DNA of 64,000 nt from Suillus spraguei (Eukaryota > Basidiomycota > Agaricomycetes > Boletales > Suillaceae). The notes beneath the pieces are model-generated. The model was not told the origin of the DNA. It worked only from the letters and a program-made list of their open reading frames with translations, and searched no databases. Both the position numbers and the translations under genes were made by a program. This document shows positions 12,051-22,735 of the stretch, piece after piece (the stretch's first letter is position 1; every line of letters starts with the position of its first letter). The stretch is from the NCBI GenBank assembly GCA_016800925.1, contig JABCPU010000108.1, positions 1 to 64,000 of the forward strand. Direction: 5' to 3'.

Positions 12051-12155
12051 TGAGATACGAACGTACCGAAGTTATCCAAATTCTACGTTCCTCCGAAAAC
12101 TCTTCAAGATACTCCTTCAGCTTCAATTGAGGAAATCCCCGATGAAGAAGAACCC

Positions 12156-15100
12156 ATGCCCTCGTTGATTCCAACAGAGGATGATGATCAATTCAACACT
12201 ATGCAAGATGTCTGGCATGCACCAGAAGTACACGATATTTCCTCTTATGAGCTCAGAGATGGAGAATTCCTTGTGGAGTATGACACTGATGGAGTTAATA
12301 TGAGAATTATCGAAGAAGTATCCATGGATACACCCCTCACATGTGATGGAACTTCCCGACTTGAACAACTCCCCAACTACTCCACAATCTCCCTTCCCCC
12401 TCCGAAATACAGTAATAAAGCTCAAGAATTCGCTACGGATGAAAAGGAAAAGAAAAAGAAATCCTTTGAAGAATTAGTCCCGGACTATTTGCATGACTTT
12501 GCGGATGTCTTCGCTAAGGACGGATTGAACAAACTACCTCCCGAACACCCTGGCATTGATCATCGGATCGAGACTAAGCCCGGTTTTATCCCTCGCACAT
12601 CTAAAGTTTATCCGCTATCGGAAACAGAACGCGCTGCAGTCAAAATGTTCATCGATGAAAATGCTGCGAAAGGTTTCATCTCAGAATCGAAATCACCCCA
12701 AGCTAGTGGTTTCTTCTTTGTGGGAAAGAAGAGTGGAGAATTGTGCCCCTATCAAGATTATTGCTACATCAATGATTGGACAGTCAAAAACGCTTACCCG
12801 CTCCCACTTCCTATTTCCCTTGTCGCACGCCTTCACAATGCACAGTTCTTTATGAAAATGGATATTCGGTCCGGTTATAATAATATTCGCATCTATCCCG
12901 ACGATCGCTGGAAAGCTGCTTTTACTACGGAATTCGGCCTCTTTGAACTGAACGTCATGTTCTTTGGCCTTTGCAATTCCCTGGCAACTTTCCAAGCATA
13001 CATGAATCGTACCTTCCAGCAGGAAATCAACGAAGGATGGATGGTTATCTATGTGGACGATATCCTGATTTTCTCTACAACTATGGCAGAACATTGCGAA
13101 TGGACAAGACGGGTTTTGACGAAGATACAACAGGAACATCTATTCTTGAAACCGGAGAAATGTACCTTCGATGCAGAAGAAGTGGAATACCTCAGAATGA
13201 TAATTCGGCCCGGACAAGTTGCTATGGACACTGCCAAGACCAAAGGAATCGCCGAATGGCCAATTCCAAAATCTGTAAAGGATGTTCGGTCATTCCTCGG
13301 CTTTTGCAACTTCTACCGCACGTTCATTTCCCATTATTCTGATATTGCCCGACCTCTTATCGAATTAACAAAGAAAGACAAAACCTTTGATTGGTCAACC
13401 AAATGTATGGACACCTTCGAAGAACTAAAACGACGCTTCACATCCCAACCGGTACTCCGTAACCCCGATCCTTCCCGGCAATTTGCCATTGCTACCGACG
13501 CTTCGCTTGTAGCAACTGGCAGAGTTCTCTTACAGACCGACAAGAATGGTGTTTATCACCCATGTGCATACCTCTCACAGTCTTTGAACCCCACAGAACA
13601 CAATTACCAGATTTTTGATCGGGAGCTCCTTGCCGCGATCCGGGCATTGAATGAATGGCGTCATTATCTTGAAGGACACCCACACCCCGTCCTGGTATTT
13701 ACCGACCACAAGAATCTTCTATACTTCAGAAGTGCACAGAAGCTTACTCGTCGCCAAGCACGCTGGCAACTGATTTTGTCTATTTACGACATTGAACTAC
13801 ATCACGTTGCAGGCACTAAATTAGCAGTACCTGATGCACTATCTCGCCGGCCCGACTATGACTCTGGTAAAGATGATAACGAGGACCAGACTCTCCTCCC
13901 TGACGCTCTATTTGTTCGTCTTATTGACACCAATTTGAAGGATGTTTTGTCATCCTCTGACCCCCTCGACAACCCTGTCTTCAAGACAGCATCTGACGCC
14001 CTTGATGGCATATGCCTCCCTCCTATGAAGTCAGCACTCTCTGACTGGAAAATTGAAGAAGGCATCCTCTATTTTAAGAATCATGCCTACATTCCACCGG
14101 CACATCGTCCTGTTATTCTCAACCGGTATCATGATCATCCCACTGCGGGACATCCCGGTAGATTCAAAACCAAAGAACTCATCAAACGAGAAGCATGGTG
14201 GCCCGCTATGGGCTCTTGCACCCTTTGTCAGCAAATAAAAGCGGATACACATCCTGTTCAACCTCCACTTGCCCTGATCCCCTCCTCCGCGACTCGACCT
14301 TTTTCCCAAGTCTCTGTCAATCTTAGCACTGACCTCCCTGTCTCTGGAGGCTTTGACAGTATCATGGTCGTGGTAGACCATGGCCTTACAAAGGGGGTAA
14401 TTATTATCCCTTGTTTAAAAACTGTCACTTCTGAAGGCATTGCCAAACTATTCTTGAAACATGTTTACCGTTGATTTGGACTCCATGACAAAGTCATCTC
14501 GGATCGAGGTCTGCAATTCCTTTCTCACTTCTCCAAAGAGCTTGCCCAACTTCTCGACTACGTTATCGCCCCATCTACAGCTTATCATCCTCAGACTGAT
14601 GGCCAAACTGAGAGACTCAATCAAGGACTAGAAATGTACCTGCGCATCTATTGCCGCAATAATCCTGAAAAATGGGTGGAACACCTACCAATCACCGAAT
14701 TCGTCCACAACCACCGAAAACACGATGCAAGGAATGCATTGCCCTTCTATCTCATGATGGGATACGAACCACGTGCCATCCATCACCTGATCCCCGACTC
14801 ATCCGTCCCTGCAGCAGAAGATCGAGTGCGATCCCTTCAGAAGATAAGAGAAGAAGCAATCGCTTGCCATAACATTGCGATGCAGACAATGGCCGAACGA
14901 TCCTGAGGAGAGAAGTACATTCCATGGAAGATCGGAGATAAGGTCTGGCTGTCTGCCACTAATCTTAGACTCAAACTCCCATCGCGGAAACTTGCGCCAA
15001 AGCATACGGACCTTTCCCAGTCATTGATGTCTTATCACCCATCACATTCACGCTCAAACTCCCTCCACAATGGAAAATTCATCCCACTTTCCATGCTTCT

Positions 15101-15349
15101 GTCTTATCATCCTATAGTGAAACAGACGTACACGGTCCGAACTTCCCCAAACCACCACCTGACATCATCGAAGAAGAAGAAGAATATGAGGTAGAGGCAA
15201 TCCTTTCTCACAAAGGAACTGGCATTCGCCGATGCTATCTTGTCTCCTGGAAAGGATACTCATCGGGAGATAACGAATGGCTCCCAGAAAAGAACTTGAA
15301 GAACTCCGCTCGAATTCTGAATGCTTATAAGAAGCAACACTCCCTCTGA
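12156..15349 (+). pseudogene. Element A: pol (RT-RNase H-integrase-chromodomain), broken
   Basis: A 772-codon frame (12156-14475) holds reverse transcriptase with the catalytic YVDD box (about 13050), RNase H (ATDASLVATG at about 13490; DHKN at about 13705) and the start of integrase with an HX3H...CX2C zinc site. Relative to element B the zinc region lacks about eight residues between MGS and CTLC, and the first catalytic aspartate of the integrase core (SVD in B) is Asn (SVN, about 14315). A CGA-to-TGA change stops the frame at 14473-14475. Integrase continues at 14476-14906 (DRG, then TERLNQ), meets another TGA at 14904, and shifts frame near 15000. The chromodomain (YEVEAILSHK to WKGYSSGDNEWLP) is at 15188-15300; pol ends at 15349. 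Reading as a pseudogene is firm. Confidence 0.9.
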
Positions 15350-15404
15350 TTATTTTTCAGTCAATCAAATCGCACAAGCACTTGATAAACTAACACTGCT
15401 TCAA

Positions 15405-16874
15405 ATGTCTTTCCCCACTGCATACATCACCCCCGTCACCATTACCAACAATGACTCCGACTCTGATGCAGAAAACTACGAACCCTTGCCACCAAAATCG
15501 ACAACACCTCCTACATTGAAGCCACCCTTCTATGTGAAGGACACGCTCTTGAGATTGAGAGAATCCTTACCGCAAGAGGTGCCTTCCCTGCCTTGCTCCT
15601 TGTCAACATCATTCGCACTGCCGCCCTCATCGAAACCAACATCAATCAAACCACGGAAATTATGTATCGTCAACGCATCTTACATCTACAAAAACGTATT
15701 CGTTCTTACGCAATGCTGTTGCTTCCCTGCTCTTTTAAGAGCAATGTTGAAGAAGCTATTCACATCATGGCCGAGCGCCGAGCAGGTGTTGCTCGACCTC
15801 CCTCTCCGCAGAGAGATACGGACCCACTTCCTATCCCTCCACCCTCTTCTTCGCGCATCTATTCTAATCTTGATGCCTTTTCTGGCTTATATACTGCTGT
15901 CCAGGAGATTGGACAACTCACCAATGCAGTCATCGAAACTATTCAGCAATCAGTCGTTGAAACAAGAGCAGCCAGAAACCTAGTCAAAGAAGCCATTACA
16001 GATTTACAACAAACACAAGCCGACCTCGCCTCTCCACGAACCCCATCTCCTATCGAACAATCAACCTCATTGCCTCCCGTTATAGTCTCCCATGATCATC
16101 CTGCATGGCTGTACGAGCCCTGCACAGAAGAGCAGTGTGAAGCTGCAAAAGTATTAGGAGTTCTGGTCGCCGAGTTAGTAGCACTCGGTCCTCGACTTCG
16201 CGACCTTCATATTCATCCCCCCATGTCCATTCCATCATCATTTGGTCCAATGGATCCTGTCTTGCCGGTCTTAGTAAAAGACTTGGCATTACCTCCCCTT
16301 CATCCTCTAACGAACTTCTTGTGGTTGCTGAACGAGGGACCACTCCTGATATCCCAGCGTCCGCATACACACTCACCAGTAAACAACAGGTGCAGCTCAG
16401 GCGAGACAACGCCGTCGCCTTAAAACGCATGACATGACGAAAGGAGAAGAAACACGCTAGATCCACTAGTCCCAAACCCATTATTTCGCCATCACCCTTA
16501 CGCATGTCCACCTCTAACACTGATGAGAATATGAAGTGTCAGTCTGTGGTATCACCGGGCATCGGCAAAAGAATTGCCCTGACTACCAATGCCAAATTTG
16601 TCTGCGACACGCTCCTACCCATCTTTCTATCTACTGTCCCCAAAGAGTTGGAACTCCTCCATTTGCATTAATCTGGAAGGATGATGGGTTCTACAAAGCA
16701 CTTCATTCTTGGGAATAACAGCTTCGCGATGAGCGAACTCAAGCAGCACAGAGGCGGGATTCCAAACGACGTGCTGGTGCTGAAGAAGCCGCATACATGA
16801 GGAGTGGGTCATTCCTTGATGAGGACTATGAGTATAGCGACGATCCCATTTATTATGCTAATCAGGACGAGTAA
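15405..16874 (+). pseudogene. Element A: additional gene after the chromodomain
   Basis: Downstream of pol, in the position where some retroelements carry env, two overlapping frames together follow the same protein that is found, also broken, in element B (35296-36719). The start (MSFPTAYITPV, 15405) and end (DDPIYYANQDE, stop at 16872-16874) agree in both copies. The middle has a helical stretch (ILHLQKRIRSYAMLLLP), a Pro-rich part and LRDLHIHPPM. The end has a knuckle-like CGITGHRQKNC at about 16545 followed by a second Cys/His cluster, CQIC...HLSIYC. At least two frameshifts are visible, one just before the knuckle. There are no signal peptide or transmembrane features, so it is not env-like. 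Nucleic-acid binding is inferred from the Cys/His clusters; function is unknown. Confidence 0.65.
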
Positions 16875-16887
16875 AGTCGGTGACTTT

Positions 16888-16906
16888 ACATGTAAAACGG
16901 GGGTAA
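16888..16906 (+). promoter_or_regulatory. Polypurine tract of element A
   Basis: AAAACGGGGGTAA lies directly before the 3' LTR. Element B has AAAATGGGGGTAA in the same place (minus strand, about 35264-35276). Position and composition fit a plus-strand primer for reverse transcription. Confidence 0.6.
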
Positions 16907-17373
16907 TGTTACAATCGTATGTGCCCCTATTCATTCTCTCAGTCTACTTCACTTTGTATATTACATAACAAGACTCTGACTCATATGCTCAATGCATTTG
17001 TACTATAGTTTCCTTCCTTCTTTGGATACGCACTTACAATTCTCATGGTCCGTGCGCACATATTGGCCTATTTAAGCACGTTGTATTACGCTTGTATACT
17101 TCACTTTAATCTTACTGGGTTTTACCTGGAATATCCTTCGCTTAGGTCTCCAACCTGAGTCGTCTTGAATCATCTCTAAGTCTAAGCACTCCTTAGCCTT
17201 AGTCTCTATTCTCGTAGAACCTCTTAGACTTGTCTTTGAGGCAGAACCCTTGATAGTACTCGGAATGTATTCCTTGTACTTTCACCTTGTCCTCTTCTGG
17301 ACATAATAGAACTTCCCAGCAGACCGACTGTGTCTTTTCACTGTCGCTGGTGATGCCACCCCAGTTCGTAACA
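16907..17373 (+). repeat. 3' LTR of element A (family A)
   Basis: 467 bases, TGTTACAATCGT to CAGTTCGTAACA, bounded by TG...CA. The same LTR occurs at 21671-22144, 27689-28105 plus 35242-35263, 37861-38335, 44296-44739 and 47801-48274, all on the minus strand and about 440-475 bases long. Confidence 0.92.
17069..17113 (+). promoter_or_regulatory. LTR promoter: TATA-like box and predicted transcript start
   Basis: TATTTAA (17069-17075) lies 34 bases before ACTTTAATCTT (17103-17113). That 11-mer is also present, as the primer-binding site, one base inside the 5' LTR of element B (44284-44294). In Tf1-type elements the first bases of the RNA pair with the primer-binding site, so the 11-mer plausibly marks the RNA 5' end, giving a U3 of about 196 bases. 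Confidence 0.55.
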
Positions 17374-19350
17374 GTAAATGATGACATCATGTGTGAAAGC
17401 TTACATTATGGAGGTGGCATAAAGCTTTGCATTGTGCCTGAATGCTCAATTGGGGACATGTTCAGTGAGCCTGCCGAAATGCTGCAAGTGTGCAGATGGA
17501 GATGGCAACAGTGGGAAATAATGGAGAGCACCCCAGGTACCCATGGTAAATGAGTGTTTCATTCAGATACGGTGAGATGGACAAGGCTGCAATGACGCAT
17601 GCTTTTGACCTGGACAATGTTAACAATAAAGCCAGTCAACATGCCCTGAACCTCACTAAAAATGTCGACTAGTTGAATATTCTTGAGAGATATGCAGTCG
17701 CCATCAAGAATGGGTTCAATTGAAGGCGGAAAGATCAGCATGCTGTCACCACCATCTTGGCTGTGATAGTTGAGATAGATGCTGACCAGCCATTTGATCT
17801 GAACACCCCAATGTTCATTTTGAACTTCTATATGGTCAGTATGAATGCATGAATCCACATAATGGCTATCACCGCCAGCATTACTTCAGTATGAATTAGT
17901 AGGAAAACAAAGATATATGCATACCATCCTGAAAGATCCGCCATCTGCTGAGCCAATCAAGCTTCATGTTCTCTGCCTTCATGGCTGAAGTCAACTCCTT
18001 CCTCACCAGGTGGCACAGTGTAAGGTATATAATTTATGTCAATGTTAGTATCAGCAACATACTCTCAATGAGATCCTGATCTTCACTGGACATTTCTACA
18101 AAATAAAAAGGTCAGCAGGCTGTAAGAATTAAACATGGGCCTTGCACCCTGGATGTGTATTTGGCGCTTTGCATTCATTGCCTTCCTTTGCTGCTCTTGT
18201 GTTGCTGCTGTGAGTACCTCAGAAGTTCTAATAGAACACCAGAATCCATGTGTGATCGTGGCCTTTGAGAGCCCTGTGATTTTTTGTACAATCTATGCAA
18301 CATTTGACTGTGGCAGAAGTATAATGGCTTGGAGGTAGGGGATGGCAGGAGAGATGCCACAGAGGCTGAGGAGGGAAGGACGGTAGGATGGCAGGAGGGC
18401 CGCGGCAGGAGGGCAGCAACTCTAGAGGCTAAGGAAAATGTCTAGAAGTTCAAGGGGGTCTAGATGGCTTAGATGGTGAGGTTGTAAGGGTGGGAGGGCA
18501 AGATGGAGGTGGGCAGGTGGGCCGCAGCAGGAGGGTAGTGACTCTAGAGGCCAAGGATGGAGTCTAGAGGCTCAGGAGGGCGCCCAGAGGTTTAGGATGG
18601 TGTCAATAAGTTGGTAAGACTGGGATAAGGGCCTCAGACAGTGCCACAGGGGCTGAGGAGGACAAGATCAGGGGGGAATGCATACCTTTGCCAAAAGCGC
18701 AGTGGGTGTGGGAGAGCAACTTCAGGCAGGATAGAGTGCCGAATGGTTAAAGGGCATTGCCAAGCCTCCTGCTGTAGAACACCTAAAGTATAAGAGGATT
18801 TAGTACATGATTTAATGCTGGTGTTGAGGATTATGATAACTAAGCCTAAAAATACTGGGCCATACACATAATCGCTCAGCATAGTACGGCTTACTTATTG
18901 GGAAGGTCAGGTGCCGCAGTGTCAGTACCATTTGTACAGTGTGACAGTATGTTGTGAAGTCATGGCTTAAGTAGAGGAAATGGCACTCGAAACAATCTGT
19001 AGAAATGTGCAATCAATGCTATTGAACTGATTATGTGACTGTGTATAAGAATTAGTAAAGTAACTAAGGTGAAAAATCAGGTGCACTTGAATGAGCTTGC
19101 ACAGGTATATGATAATTGTGAAAAGAATGATGGGGAATCATATGATACTGTGTATTGTTGGGCAAATTATGTAAATTATGCTGGGGAAAGAATGGGTGAT
19201 GTGGGTGTCCATGAGGAAGTAAAGTATGTGCAATGCCAGAATAAACAGTTGAGGGGGATCAGACATTGATAGCACAGGAACATAATGGGGAGTAGTGGAT
19301 GAGGATGAGGATTGAGCCTGTTGAATATTGCAAATCATTGAGTCGATGAC
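17374..19350. other. No recognisable gene
   Basis: Short open frames occur on both strands (for example 17559-17858 and 18812-19012, minus), but none shows a family motif, a plausible splice structure or a start context that can be defended. 18330-18620 is rich in GGCAGGAGGG and AGAGGCT-type words. The left edge is the end of element A and the right edge is element F1. It may contain the lost N-terminal part of the KDZ gene that continues at 20820, but no matching motif was found. Confidence 0.5.
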
Positions 19351-20819
19351 TGTTACGACCATGCAAAACCAGAGATTAGTAAGAAGTCCTGGTCTTACAT
19401 GGGGTTGTACCGGAGGGTTGTAAGTCAAAGGGGCTTGGCCTCAGCTCGTACGCTGTGCCCCTTACCCAAGTATGTGCCCTTAATTCCAGATGAAGTCCAA
19501 GGGAGAGTTCTGGTGAAGTCCAGATGGAGGGTCCGGACGAACTCTAAGGCAGGATAGCTTGACAGAGCTCCGATGGACTTCTGGATGAGCGCGGGAATGC
19601 GCCGGAACTATTTCCGGAAGGTAGGGAGTAATGGTAACACTACTGGAACAAGCTCCAAGTAGAACAGATGAAGGATGGACCGCTGGACAAAGTCCAGGGC
19701 AGGATAGGAGCAGAGCTCCGGAGGGAAAGATGATCCATAGATGTCAGAGGATAGGATAGGATGGATCCGGAGGACTAGGGGTCCGAAGGAGCGGAGGAGC
19801 GGAGGAGCGGAGGAGCGGAGGAGCGGAGGAGCGGGAGGAGCGGAGGAGCGGAGGAGCGGAGGAGCGGAGGAGCGGAGGAGCGGAGGAGCGGAGGAGCGGA
19901 GGAGCGGAGGAGCGGAGGAGCGGAGGAGCGGAGGAGCGGAGGAGCGGAGGGAGCGGAGGAGCGGAGGAGCGGAGGAGCGGAGGAGCGGAGGAGTGGATGA
20001 TCAGATGATCAGATGATCGGATGAGCATAGCTCTGTGGATCTTAGAGGAAGTGTTGGCTACTAGAGAGGAGTAGGTCTGGATATGGTGTAGAGATAGTAT
20101 AGACTACTCCAGACAAGGTCCAGAATAGAAACAGACAGTATAAGACTACCAAAGGTAGAGTCAGAGGTGAAACAGATGATAGACGGAGATGGACGAAGTC
20201 CGAAAAGATTATAGGACATAGGATCAAAGCTCCGGCCTAGGGAGTGATCCCATAGGCCTGAGTCGGAAGCTTACAAGGGCCGGAGCCAAGTGCAAGAACG
20301 GAGATGGAGTTATATAGACATGATAACAGGATACAGAGTAATCAAAGGAATATACAGAAGTAGGAACAATGAATCAGACTAAGGTCTGCAGGAGTTGTAC
20401 TACAAGTTTATATACTGTAGGAGCATGCCGGAGGGTAAGTACGGATAGTCCGAGGCTATGTCTGAAGCATATGGAAACACATTAGTAAGTACAGCGGGAC
20501 ATAAGGCTATGAACTCGGAGATGAAGCTCATACAAAATACTTATCAAGATGGAGGCAGAGATCACCGAGAACCGGAAGCACAGAGATACCCAGAAGCTGG
20601 AGACACAGGTATATTCTAAAAGGGGTAATGCGCAGGTGCGTGGGAATAGTTCAGATATGAACTCGGATCGGATATGGACACGGATGGATATGGATTGGAG
20701 TGGATGGGTGGATCGGATATGTGAACTGGATTGGATGGGTGGATCAGATATGTGTAGGTTGGGTGTCTGGATGTCCATGGATTGGATTTGATCTAGACCT
20801 GAATGTACGGTATATGACA
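19351..20819 (+). mobile_element. LTR family F, copy F1 (solo LTR or non-coding element)
   Basis: Begins TGTTACGACCATGCAAAACC and ends GTACGGTATATGACA, TG...CA, 1469 bases, no coding sequence. Flanks are ATGAC and CTGAC, a 5-base duplication with one mismatch. Copies F2 (47107-48925, inverted) and F3 (21312-23933) share both ends. Size and ends fit a long solo LTR. The internal region of the parent element is not in this window. Confidence 0.75.
19789..19990. repeat. GCGGAGGA octamer array in F1
   Basis: About 25 copies of the 8-mer GCGGAGGA with two single-base interruptions. The open frames with Arg-Ser-Gly-Gly-Ala repeats on both strands exist because three octamers make 24 bases. F0 and F2 have other short GGA/TCC-rich repeats at the corresponding place, so the site is a replication-slippage hot spot. 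Confidence 0.9.
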
Positions 20820-21670
20820 CTGACCCCTTGACTCATGATATCACCCCTATGACTGTTGTACATTCATCTGGGGTGTTCATGCACAATTTGTCATGGTGTC
20901 ATTGCCCTGGTTCCAATCCTCAGCACCTGCAGCTCCTAAGAGTGGGACTATTTCCTGCCAGCTCCACATGGCCCCAGACTGTTTTCACCTTTGAAGTACT
21001 GGATCATGTTCTCATTGATGCCTTGGAATGCAAGACTTTGGCCAGGAGCTTCTTTGAGAAGCTCACATGGCTGACAAATAATGCATTTCCAGATATTGTT
21101 CCAGTGAGTGAGAATATATGCTTGTAGTTTGGTCAGGATACCAACAGCATCTGTAGGATCGATATTGTGAACTCATGAGAGTATCTCGCCTATGGCAGGA
21201 CTTGAAGAACCGGAAATAATTTGGATTTGGACATGATATGGATTCAGACCCTGGCCCAGGAGATCTTGCTATCTTCTGCCCTTCATGTCCACAGCCAGGG
21301 ATCAACATGCCTGTTAAGACTGTACTCAAAGGGTAAGAGATCCAAAGGGCTTTGGCCTCTGTTCGTGCACTGTGCCCCTTTCCTGAGTGATGCCCCTTAT
21401 TTCAGAGGGTAGGTATATGTCCGAAGATCTAAGATTGGTCGCGTGACAGATCCAGATGTCCAAAGCTATTGGATATGATGTGTCCGAAGGTTATCTGGAA
21501 CGTGAAGATGATACAAGGAATAAGACTAGTCTCAGAACAAGTCCTTAACTAGAAACTAACAGAGGTAGACTACCCAAAGGTAGAGTCGGAGATGCAGACT
21601 TATAGGAATCAATCCTAAGTCTCGGAAGATGACCAGAGTTGGAAGTAACTCAAGTCTGGAGGACTAGATT

Positions 21671-22144
21671 TGTTATGAACTGGGGTGGCATCACCAGCGA
21701 CAGTGAAAAGACACAGATGGTCTGCTGGGAAGTTCTACAATGTCCAGAAGAGGACAAGGTGAAAGTACAAGGAACATGTTCCGAGTACTATCAAGGGTTC
21801 TGCCTCAAAGACAAGTCTAAGAGGTTCTACGAGAATAGAGACTAAGGCTAAGGAGTGCTTAGACTTAGAGACAATTCAAGACGACTTAGGTTGGAGACCT
21901 AAGCGAAGGATGTTCCAGGTAAAACCCAGTAAGATTAAAGTAAAGTATACAAGTGTAATACAACGTGCTTAAATAGGTCAATATGTGCGCATGGACCAAG
22001 AGAGACGTGAGAGCGTAAGTGCATATCCAAAGAAGGAAGGCAACTATAGTACAGATGCGTTGAGCATATGAGTCAGAGTCATGTTATGTAATACAAGTAA
22101 AGGAGACAAGGAGAAGATGAATAGGGGCATGTACGACTGTAACA
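21671..22144 (-). repeat. Solo LTR of family A in F3
   Basis: 474 bases, TGTTATGAACTGGGG to TGTACGACTGTAACA, between AGATT duplications (21666-21670, 22145-22149). A later insertion than F3. Confidence 0.92.
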
Positions 22145-22484
22145 AGATTGAGCAGAATCTAAGATGATATTCAAACTAAGGTTCTACGGAGATTTACAAG
22201 TGGTTTATATACTGTAAGTAGCTAGCACGGTGTCTTGATAACTGAGGGTCTTATATAAAAGTGTGTAAGGAATGTAATGACACCACAATTACACTGGGAT
22301 AAGACTTCTTGCCAGTCCTCGATTAACATGGTCTATGACTTTTCTAGTTTTCATGGTAGATAATGTGTGAGTTCTTTGGAGGCCCGCTAAACCAATCTAG
22401 TGATTAACTTAGCCGGAGCTATCTTCAGAAATGTGCTCTTGGAAAACTGAGCCTAGGGTAGACTGTCTAGGCTGGGAACTGGGT

Positions 22485-22735
22485 GTATGTGGATAGATTT
22501 CTCTAGGAAAGATCCTTCTAGACAATAAACTGGGAGTGAAATAGATTGGCCTAGGAATGAACCTTCTAGGCAGTGGACTTGGGAACTTGGGTAGATTTGT
22601 CTAGGAATGAACCTTCTAGACAATAGACTTGGGCACTTGAATAGATTGGCCTAGGAATGATCCTTCTAGGCACTAGACTTGGGAACTTGGGTAGAGTTGT
22701 CTAGGAATGAACCTTCTAGACAATAGACTGGGATA
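22485..22735. repeat. ~65 bp tandem repeat in F3
   Basis: Four to five degenerate units of the type CTAGGAATGAACCTTCTAGG, then CAATAGACTTGGG, then TAGATT. CTAGG and CCTAG/TCTAG words give each unit short self-complementarity. Confidence 0.75.

Larger units (their letters stand above)
11005..17373 (+). mobile_element. Ty3/gypsy chromovirus, element A (5'-truncated)
   Basis: Order on the plus strand: end of gag with a CCHC zinc knuckle, retropepsin, reverse transcriptase, RNase H, integrase, chromodomain, an additional gene, polypurine tract, 3' LTR. The 5' LTR and most of gag are missing; sequence alignable with element B begins at about 11009, immediately right of the inverted minisatellite arm. 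Stops and frameshifts interrupt pol, so this copy is not autonomous. Gene order with a C-terminal chromodomain is typical of fungal chromoviruses (Tf1/sushi-like and relatives). Confidence 0.9.

Noticed and set aside
17559..17858. 99-codon minus-strand ORF as a gene
   Set aside because: It reads through low-complexity-free but unrecognisable sequence with no supporting motif, and neighbouring frames are equally open.
19741..20028. Arg/Ser/Gly-repeat frame on the plus strand and Ala/Pro/Leu-repeat frame on the minus strand
   Set aside because: Both are translations of the GCGGAGGA octamer array in LTR F1, not protein genes.
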